From: DASUPK01 sp963843085 | GTDB lineage: Bacteria > Actinomycetota > Thermoleophilia > Solirubrobacterales > 70-9 | Direction of reading: 5' to 3' | Length of the DNA stretch: 64,000 nt | Assembly: GCA_963843085.1 (NCBI GenBank) | Contig: CAWJJG010000011.1 | Coordinates: 682,001 to 746,000 of the forward strand | Part shown: one piece after another, positions 58,258-64,000 of the stretch | How positions within the stretch are numbered: position 1 is the first letter of the stretch | Layout: every line of letters begins with the position of its first letter | Made by a program: the position numbers and the translations under genes | The notes under the pieces: model-generated | What the model saw: the letters and a program-made list of their open reading frames with translations, nothing else | The model's database searches: none | Told to the model about the DNA's origin: nothing

Positions 58258-59109
58258 GTGCAGTTCAACCTCGATGCAATCGGGCGCTGGACCCCGGGCA
58301 GGGCCGTGTCGGTGAGCAAGGACGCCCTCGCCGCCTATGCGCGGGCCACAGAGGAGACGAGCCCGATCGCCCTGGAGGGCAGGATCGCCACTCCTGTGTT
58401 CGCGATCGTCCCGGTCTGGGACACGCTCCAGGAGGCGGCGAGGTCGGTGGCCCCCGAGGAGGCGCGGCCGCGCGTGGTCCACGGCGACCAGGACATCCAG
58501 ATCTCGGTGCCGATCCAGTCGGGGATGACCGTGCGCTCGCGTGCGGCCGCCGTCGGCGTCCACGTCAAGGAGTCCGGCACGACCGTCGTGCTGAAGACCG
58601 AGACCCGCGACGGCGATGACCGACTGCTCAACGAGCAGTACGTGACCGAGTTCTACCGGGGCATCTCCGGCGGCGAGGGCGCCGGCGAGGTGGCGCCCGA
58701 TCACCGGATGCCCGCGGAGCTCGCGGGCTCCGAGCCCGCTGTCGAGACCACCTATCCGCTCGCCGAGGACATCACCCGACGCTACGCCGAGGCCTCCGGC
58801 GACCACAACGCATTCCACCTCGACGAGGAGGTGGCACGAGCGGCGGGGCTGCCCGGGATCATCGTCCACGGGCTCTGCCTGATGGCTTTCGCCGGACGGG
58901 CTGTGCTCGCCTCGCGCGAGATCGATGAGCCGGCCGCGGTCCGGCGGCTGGCGGTGCGCTTCTCGCGGCCGATGGCGCCGGGCGACGCGCTGACGACCAG
59001 GGTCCGCCCCGAGAACGGCGCGGTCAGATTCGACGCGACCAACGGCGCAGGCGAGGTGGTCCTCAAGGACGGCCTGGCCGAGATCGTCGAGGCGGCGCCG
59101 ACGTCGTGA
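58258..59109 (+). CDS. MaoC-like double hot-dog acyl-CoA hydratase/thioesterase-fold protein
   Basis: A 283-residue protein made of two hot-dog domains. The second keeps the hydratase-2 signature YAEASGDHNAFHLDEEVARAAGLPGIIVHG (about 178-207) with the catalytic Asp and His. The first domain lacks it, as in other two-domain MaoC proteins. It could add water to an enoyl-CoA, for example in side-chain shortening of hydroxycinnamoyl-CoA. GTG start with AAGGAGAG upstream; it overlaps the next gene by 4 bases. Confidence 0.82.
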   Translation: MQFNLDAIGRWTPGRAVSVSKDALAAYARATEETSPIALEGRIATPVFAIVPVWDTLQEAARSVAPEEARPRVVHGDQDIQISVPIQSGMTVRSRAAAVGVHVKESGTTVVLKTETRDGDDRLLNEQYVTEFYRGISGGEGAGEVAPDHRMPAELAGSEPAVETTYPLAEDITRRYAEASGDHNAFHLDEEVARAAGLPGIIVHGLCLMAFAGRAVLASREIDEPAAVRRLAVRFSRPMAPGDALTTRVRPENGAVRFDATNGAGEVVLKDGLAEIVEAAPTS

Positions 59110-59975
59110 TCGACCTCGACGCGGTCAGCGCGATCGACGTTCACACGCATGTCGAGATCTCGCGGGACGGCCACGACCCCATCCCCCCGAAGCTCCGCGA
59201 GGCCTCGCAGAAGTACTTCCGCGACGGCGGAGGGACGCCGACGATCGACGACGTCGGCACCTACTACCGCGAGCGCAAGATGGCGGCCGTGGTCTTCACC
59301 GTCGACTGGGAGTCGCAATCCGGCCGACCCCCGGTCCCCAACGAGGAGGTGCTGGAGGGGGCAGCGGAGTACTCCGACGTCCTGATCCCCTTCGCGAGCG
59401 TCGACCCGGCCCGGCCCGACGCCGCCGAACGCGCCCGCAGGCTGATCGCCGAGCACGACGTCTGCGGCTTCAAGTTCCACCCGAACCTGCAGGCGTTCTT
59501 CCCCAACGACCGCGCCGCATATCCCCTGTATGAGGTGATCGCCGAGGCCGGGCTGCCGGCCCTCTTTCACACCGGCCACAGCGGCATCGGCTCCGGCCTC
59601 CCCGGCGGGGGCGGGGTGCGGCTCAAGTACTCGAATCCGATTCACGTCGACGACGTGGCGGCCGACTTTCCCGAGCTGCCGATCGTGCTTGCGCACCCGT
59701 CGTTTCCGTGGCAGGACGAGGCGATCTCGATCGCGATGCACAAGCCCGAGGTCTACATCGACCTCTCGGGCTGGTCGCCCAAGTACTTCCCGCCCCAGCT
59801 CGTGCGCTACGCGAACACGCTGCTCAAGAGGCAGGTCTTGTTCGGCTCGGACTTCCCGATGATCACGCCGGAGCGCTGGCTGGGCGACTTCGAGCGCCTC
59901 GAGATCGACGACGCGGTGAAGCCGCTGATTCTCAAGGAAAACGCCTCCCGATTGCTCGGGTTGAGCTCGAATTAG
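59106..59975 (+). CDS. Amidohydrolase (ACMSD/resorcylate decarboxylase-like or beta-ketoacyl-CoA hydrolase-like)
   Basis: A 289-residue metal-dependent hydrolase of the COG2159 type. It has HxH in IDVHTHVEIS (about 12-14), KFHPN, His in LFHTGHSG (about 158), His in VLAHPSFPWQDEA and Asp in LFGSDFPMITPERW (about 260). The group includes decarboxylases of aromatic acids and the amidohydrolase that cleaves 4-hydroxyphenyl-beta-ketoacyl-CoA in Rhodococcus-type hydroxycinnamate breakdown. The MaoC-like gene just before it makes the second reading attractive. Confidence 0.77.
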   Translation: MIDLDAVSAIDVHTHVEISRDGHDPIPPKLREASQKYFRDGGGTPTIDDVGTYYRERKMAAVVFTVDWESQSGRPPVPNEEVLEGAAEYSDVLIPFASVDPARPDAAERARRLIAEHDVCGFKFHPNLQAFFPNDRAAYPLYEVIAEAGLPALFHTGHSGIGSGLPGGGGVRLKYSNPIHVDDVAADFPELPIVLAHPSFPWQDEAISIAMHKPEVYIDLSGWSPKYFPPQLVRYANTLLKRQVLFGSDFPMITPERWLGDFERLEIDDAVKPLILKENASRLLGLSSN

Positions 59976-60030
59976 GCGTAGTGAAAACAAACCAAACGAA
60001 ATGACTTTCTTGGTATAGGATCACGCCAGG

Positions 60031-60052
60031 GCCGCCGGAACCGACCGGCGGC
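60031..60052 (+). other. Hairpin in the leader of the ABC importer operon
   Basis: GCCGCCGG (60031-60038) and CCGGCGGC (60045-60052) form a perfect 8-base stem around AACCGA. It sits after a TATAGG -10-like box (about 60014) and before the GAGGAGGAG ribosome site. It could stabilise the mRNA or separate upstream and downstream transcription. Confidence 0.45.
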
Positions 60053-60074
60053 ACGCTGACAGAGGAGGAGATCG

Positions 60075-61406
60075 GTGAAGAGGTACTTCGGCTCGAAGAG
60101 AGGGCGATCCGTCACCACTTTGGTTGTGGTCGCGGCCGGCCTTTCCCTTGTCGTCTCAGCATGCGGCGGCAGCGGAAGCAAAAGCAGCAACAGCGGATCA
60201 GTCGTAGACAATCCAAAGTGCGGCAACGGCAACGGCCAGAAGCCAACCGGTAGTCCGATCAAGATCGGGGCGATCGCCACCAAGCAGCCCGGTACGGACT
60301 TCACCGATGGCGAGAACGCCGCCAAGGCGTACTTCGACTGCGTCAACGCGAACGGTGGCGTGAACGGCCACCCGATTCAGTACATCGCGGAGACCGAGCA
60401 GACCGACCCGGCGCAGAACGCCGCGCTGGCCAAGAAGCTGGTCGAGACGGATGGGGTCGTCGGCATGGCCGGCGGGTTCAGCCTGATCGAGTGCGACGTC
60501 AACCACGGCTACTACGAGCAGAAGGGCATTGCGGTCCTGAATGCCGGTATCGCTCCGTCGTGCTGGTCGACGCCGAACAGCGCTCCCGTGAACATGGGCC
60601 CGCGCTACAGCTCGGACGGCGCCACGCAGGCCGTCATCCGTCAGCACGTCGACAAGATCGCGTTCGACCAGTCGAACGTCCCGGGCACCGGCTACATCGC
60701 GGCAGGCCCGAAGATCGTCGCCGACGCGGCGGGTGTTCCGATCAGCGAATCGACCGACAACGTGCCGATCCAGGACGCGAACTCGGTCGCGGTGAGGTTG
60801 ACCCAGGAGGCCGGCCCGAACGGGGCCGTCGTGCTCAACTTCACGCCACCTGAGGCGCTGAAGATCCTCCAGGCCGCCCAGCAGCAGGGCCTCGAGGACA
60901 GCGTCAAGGCGTGGGGCTGCTCGACGCCGTGCAACACCGACTTCCTGGCGCAGGCGCTGGGGACGAAGTGGGACGGCAAGCTGCTCGTCAACGCCGAGCT
61001 CAACGTGACCGATTACAACGGTCCCGACTCAGAGCTCTATCGCTCGGTGATGAAGAAGTACGGCCAAGCGGTGACCGGCGGTCTGGGCAGCTTCAGCCAG
61101 ATGGGATACCTGATGGGCGAGTTCATGACCAACGCACTGGAGACGGTCAAGGGCCCGTACACGCTGCAGAGCGTGAACCAGGCGGTGTTCAACCTGAAGG
61201 ACCAGAAGACGGACATCCTGTGCCGGCCCTGGTACTTCGGCAAGGCCCCGCTGCACATTCCGAACAATGTCGATCGGACCACCACGCCGAGCAACGGCAA
61301 GATGGTTCAGAAGGAAGGTTGTTTCGACATCAGTGCAGACGAACCGGATATCGCGAAGGTCCGCCAGATCGAGCAGGCTGATCCGAGCCTGACCGGCGGT
61401 AGTTGA
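60075..61406 (+). CDS. ABC transporter substrate-binding lipoprotein (branched-chain amino acid/aromatic type)
   Basis: A Peripla_BP_6-type lipoprotein of 443 residues. The signal peptide ends in VVSACGGS (Cys about residue 30), followed by a Ser-rich linker. The LivJ-like fold begins PIKIGAIATKQPGTDFTDGENAAKAYFDCVN (about 60) and continues NGHPIQYIAETEQTDP. Extra cysteines (CDVNHG, SCWSTP, GCSTPCNTDF, LCRPW, GCFDIS) suggest several disulfides. Proteins of this type bind amino acids, urea or aromatic acids; the neighbouring catabolic genes favour an aromatic or side-chain acid. GTG start with GAGGAGGAG upstream. Confidence 0.85.
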   Translation: MKRYFGSKRGRSVTTLVVVAAGLSLVVSACGGSGSKSSNSGSVVDNPKCGNGNGQKPTGSPIKIGAIATKQPGTDFTDGENAAKAYFDCVNANGGVNGHPIQYIAETEQTDPAQNAALAKKLVETDGVVGMAGGFSLIECDVNHGYYEQKGIAVLNAGIAPSCWSTPNSAPVNMGPRYSSDGATQAVIRQHVDKIAFDQSNVPGTGYIAAGPKIVADAAGVPISESTDNVPIQDANSVAVRLTQEAGPNGAVVLNFTPPEALKILQAAQQQGLEDSVKAWGCSTPCNTDFLAQALGTKWDGKLLVNAELNVTDYNGPDSELYRSVMKKYGQAVTGGLGSFSQMGYLMGEFMTNALETVKGPYTLQSVNQAVFNLKDQKTDILCRPWYFGKAPLHIPNNVDRTTTPSNGKMVQKEGCFDISADEPDIAKVRQIEQADPSLTGGS

Positions 61407-61427
61407 TCGGGGGGCTGTGAGTCTCTG

Positions 61428-62330
61428 ATGCCAAGCTGGCACGACTTCCAGCCCTTCATCGTCACCGGCCTGGCCCTCGGCGGGGTGTACGCCCTGTCGG
61501 GGGCCGGGATGGTGGTTCTCTACCGGACCACGGGGGTGTTGAACCTGGCCTTCGGCGCGGTCGGCGCCCTGGGCGCCCTGATCGCGTGGGACCTGATCAA
61601 CAATTCCCTGTGGCCCGAGTGGCCCGCGTACGGGGTGGCGGTTCTCTTCTGCGCAGCCGTCACGCTGGTCTACGGCGTCATCCTCGGCCCAGCGCTCGCC
61701 AAGCGCGACGCGCTGGTGAAGGCGACCGCCACGCTGGGGCTGGCCCTGATCCTGCTGGGAACCATGTCCTGGATCTGGAGCGACAAGGCCCGCTCGCAGG
61801 TGCTGCCGACCTCGACGCACGCGTTCGACATCGGGCAGGTGGCGGTCACGTGGACGCAGGTGATCTCCTTCGGCCTGGGGGTCGTGGTCGTCTTCGGCAC
61901 GGGGGCCTTCCTCAAGTACACGAAGCTCGGCACCGCGATGCGGGGCCTCGCCAACGACCGCGAGATCACGGCCACGCTGGGGGTCCCCGTGCGCTGGGTC
62001 GAAGCGCAGGCCTGGCTCGTCTCCGGGCTCCTGTCCGGGATCTCCGGGCTCTTGCTCTCCGACCTTGTCGGGCTCGACGCGGTCAGCCTGACCTTCCTGG
62101 TGATCTCATCGCTGGCCGCAGCGCTGATCGCCCAACTGCGGTCGCTGGTCATCACCTTCTTCGCTGCTCTCGTCGTCGGGCTGGTCAGCGCCCTCGCGAC
62201 GCCGATCGCCTCAATCGCCGAGTACCGCAACATGGCGCCCTTCGTGCTCGCCACCGTGGCGCTGCTGGTGATCTCGCGCAAGCGTGAGATCTCGTTCACC
62301 GGAACCGGGCTCGGCAATGGCCGGGGCTGA
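61428..62330 (+). CDS. livH: ABC permease, LivH family
   Basis: A 300-residue inner-membrane permease with about eight hydrophobic segments. It has the LivH opening FIVTGLALGGVYALSGAGMVVLYRTTGVLN (about 7-36) and the cytoplasmic loop GTAMRGLANDREITATLGVPVRWVEAQAW (about 170-198), which contacts the ATPases. It follows the binding protein by 21 bases and overlaps the second permease by 14. Confidence 0.88.
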   Translation: MPSWHDFQPFIVTGLALGGVYALSGAGMVVLYRTTGVLNLAFGAVGALGALIAWDLINNSLWPEWPAYGVAVLFCAAVTLVYGVILGPALAKRDALVKATATLGLALILLGTMSWIWSDKARSQVLPTSTHAFDIGQVAVTWTQVISFGLGVVVVFGTGAFLKYTKLGTAMRGLANDREITATLGVPVRWVEAQAWLVSGLLSGISGLLLSDLVGLDAVSLTFLVISSLAAALIAQLRSLVITFFAALVVGLVSALATPIASIAEYRNMAPFVLATVALLVISRKREISFTGTGLGNGRG

Positions 62331-63414
62331 GGCCTCAGCCCCCAGCGTCACCGATCGCGCTCTCGGGCCGATCAACCGCCTCGATCGGGGCGAGCGGATT
62401 CGTGTCGTCGTGATCGCCGTCCTACTCGCCTTCGTGCTCCTGGTGCTTCCCTCGATGCTGAGCGCGTACTGGACCGATGTCTCCACCAGCGTCGTGATCT
62501 ACACGATCGTCGCTCTCGGTCTCGGCCTGCTGATGGGTCGCGTCGGCCTCGTCTCGCTGGGCCAGGTGGCGGTCCTCGCGCTCGGGGCCTGGGTGGGCGC
62601 CAGGCTGCTCTTCGCCACCGGGCTCCCCTTCCCGGTCGTCACGATCATGACCGGACTGGTCACCATGGTCCTCGGCTCGCTGATCGGACTGCCGGCGCTT
62701 CGCGTCAGCGGCCTCTACCTGGCACTGATCACGCTGATGCTGGCCGGTGCGATCACGGTCGTGATCGCCGCGACCGACTTCCCGAACGGCGGCGGTGGTT
62801 TCCTCGGCCACACCGATGCGACCACCGGCGCACAGGTGATCCGGCGCCCCGCCATCGCCACGGCTGACCACGCCTACTTCCGCTACTGCGTGATTTGGGC
62901 GGCCCTGATGTTCCTGCTGGCGCTCTGGCACGTGCGCGGCAAACCGGGGCGGGCCTGGGCGACGATCCGCCAGTCGGAGCCCGCCGCCCTCGCGGCCGGG
63001 ATCAACATCAGCCTCTACAAGATGTGGGCCTTCGCGCTCGCCTCATTCATGACCGGTGTTGCGGGCGCGCTGCTGGCCGGCAGCTCGGGGACCCTCTTCA
63101 ACCTGACCTTCCCCACCCAGGACTCGATCATCCTGCTGGCGGTCGTCCTGATGGGCGGGATCTACAGCCTCTGGGGCGCGGTGGTCGCCGGCATCCTGAT
63201 CAAGCTCCTGCCCGCGCTACTCGACAATTGGGGGCTGCCGCCGGATCTGCTCACGATCCTCTTCGGGCTCGGGGTGATCCAGGTGCTGACCACGGCGCCC
63301 GCGGGCCTGGTCGATCAGTTCCCGAAGGACATGGCGAGGCTGGGGCGCTGGATCTGGCGAGCGGTGGGCAGCCCGGGCGGGCGGGCGGCCGGAGGCACGG
63401 CGGGGTCGGAATGA
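62317..63414 (+). CDS. livM: ABC permease, LivM family
   Basis: A 365-residue permease with about nine to ten membrane segments. The LivM marks are GLLMGRVGLVSLGQVAVLALGAWVGA (about 69-94), LPALRVSGLYLALITLMLAGA, and the loop WATIRQSEPAALAAGINISLYKMWAF (about 215-240). ATG at 62317 overlaps livH; the frame is open 33 bases further. The stop overlaps the ATPase start by 4 bases. Confidence 0.88.
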   Translation: MAGAEASAPSVTDRALGPINRLDRGERIRVVVIAVLLAFVLLVLPSMLSAYWTDVSTSVVIYTIVALGLGLLMGRVGLVSLGQVAVLALGAWVGARLLFATGLPFPVVTIMTGLVTMVLGSLIGLPALRVSGLYLALITLMLAGAITVVIAATDFPNGGGGFLGHTDATTGAQVIRRPAIATADHAYFRYCVIWAALMFLLALWHVRGKPGRAWATIRQSEPAALAAGINISLYKMWAFALASFMTGVAGALLAGSSGTLFNLTFPTQDSIILLAVVLMGGIYSLWGAVVAGILIKLLPALLDNWGLPPDLLTILFGLGVIQVLTTAPAGLVDQFPKDMARLGRWIWRAVGSPGGRAAGGTAGSE

Positions 63415-64000
63415 TCAAGGTCGAGAACCTCGAGGTGCGGTTCGGCGGCGTCAAGCCGATCGATCAGATGAGCGTGACCTTCCCCGCCGGCACCTGCGGC
63501 CTGATCGGTCCGAACGGAGCGGGCAAGACCACCTTCTTCAACGTTCTCAGCGGCTTCGTGAAGCCGTCGGGAGGAGCGGTCACCGCCTTCGACGAGGACC
63601 TGCTCGCGATGACCGACTTCCGTCGCGCCCGCTGGGGCCTTCGCCGCACCTTCCAGACCGAGCAGGCGATCGAGGAGCTCTCGCTCTACGACAACGTCGC
63701 CATGGTCGAGGAGCACTCGACCAGCAACGGCGGCGGCTCACGGCGCGAGGACGTGATCGGCGCGCTGGAGTTCGTCGGCCTCGCGAGCCGGGAGCCCAGC
63801 ACCAAGGTCGGGACGCTCGGCGCGCGCGAGCGCCGGCTCGTGGAGATCGCCCGCGCGGTCGTCGGCAAGCCGCGGGCGGTGCTTCTGGACGAGCCGGCCG
63901 CGGGCCTCCCTGACGAGGAGACCGAGCACATGGGCAGCGTGATCCGGCGGATCCCGGAGGAGATCGGTGCGCTCGTGATCCTGGTCGATCACGACATGAA
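63411..64000 (+). CDS. livG: ABC ATPase, LivG family (cut by window edge)
   Basis: The first 196 residues of the ATPase. Walker A is GPNGAGKTT, the Q-loop LRRTFQTEQAIEELSLYDNVAM, Walker B VLLDEPAAGLPD and the H-loop VDHDM at the very edge. The signature motif is diverged: LGARERRLVEIARAV in place of LSGGQ, comparable to the LSxGxxRRLEIARAL of the Liv group but without its Ser. The C-terminal part and any LivF partner are outside the window. Confidence 0.88.
   Translation, partial: MIKVENLEVRFGGVKPIDQMSVTFPAGTCGLIGPNGAGKTTFFNVLSGFVKPSGGAVTAFDEDLLAMTDFRRARWGLRRTFQTEQAIEELSLYDNVAMVEEHSTSNGGGSRREDVIGALEFVGLASREPSTKVGTLGARERRLVEIARAVVGKPRAVLLDEPAAGLPDEETEHMGSVIRRIPEEIGALVILVDHDM

Overview
The window is a 64-kb piece of a high-GC bacterial chromosome. 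It looks actinobacterial, and a Thermoleophilia/Solirubrobacterales-type organism fits best. The evidence is an actinobacterial integration-host-factor (mIHF) type protein, an F420-type LLM oxidoreductase, a YrbE/Mkl (MCE-type) lipid transporter, many GTG starts and dense 4-base ATGA/GTGA gene overlaps. The taxonomic call is an inference from content. I see no rRNA, tRNA, CRISPR array, insertion sequence or prophage.

Left part (1-25.4 kb). A CYTH triphosphatase fragment is divergent from a TPP-riboswitch-controlled thiamine-precursor importer (thiZXY). Next come an LLM oxidoreductase, an AlkA-like DNA glycosylase, a PEBP protein, and a divergent pair made of a serine-palmitoyltransferase-like enzyme and a GNAT protein of the bacterial ceramide synthase type. 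An mIHF-like protein with its own promoter follows. A minus-strand block carries a membrane protein, a B3/4-domain protein, a TlpA-like thioredoxin, an MMPL exporter and a YrbE-YrbE-ATPase lipid importer without MCE genes. After that are a lipoprotein, two PQQ-type sugar dehydrogenases, a PQQ-repeat lipoprotein, and a PII-like protein coupled to a PucR regulator and divergent from an aldehyde dehydrogenase.

Middle (25.5-34.8 kb). metE and metH, the B12-independent and B12-dependent methionine synthases, are divergent across 93 bases that hold two identical palindromes. An aryl-aldehyde dehydrogenase and a benzoylformate-decarboxylase-like enzyme follow.

Right part (34.8-64 kb) is an aromatic-acid catabolic island. 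Twenty-three minus-strand genes are packed almost without gaps: a GntR regulator, a MetE-like and a GcvT-like protein, an MFS carrier, pobA, dehydrogenases, a PaaK-like CoA ligase, a second GntR regulator, pcaI, J, H, G, B, D and C, and then a five-gene block. That block holds a 6PGDH-like dehydrogenase, a VOC extradiol dioxygenase, a DUF6282-type amidohydrolase, galB and an RraA/LigK-type aldolase. A GMC oxidase and an aldehyde dehydrogenase end the run. In the other direction from the first GntR gene run an aldehyde dehydrogenase, a MaoC-like double hot-dog protein, an amidohydrolase and a branched-chain-type ABC importer cut by the window edge.

How it works together (inference): 4-hydroxybenzoate is oxidised by PobA to protocatechuate and opened by the intradiol PcaGH route. 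The five-gene block can be read as a meta-cleavage route ending in pyruvate and oxaloacetate, step for step parallel to the LigAB-C-I-J-K protocatechuate 4,5-pathway but with non-orthologous enzymes for the first three steps. The MetE-like/GcvT-like pair at the head of the run, together with metE and metH nearby, suggests handling of methyl groups from methoxylated aromatics.
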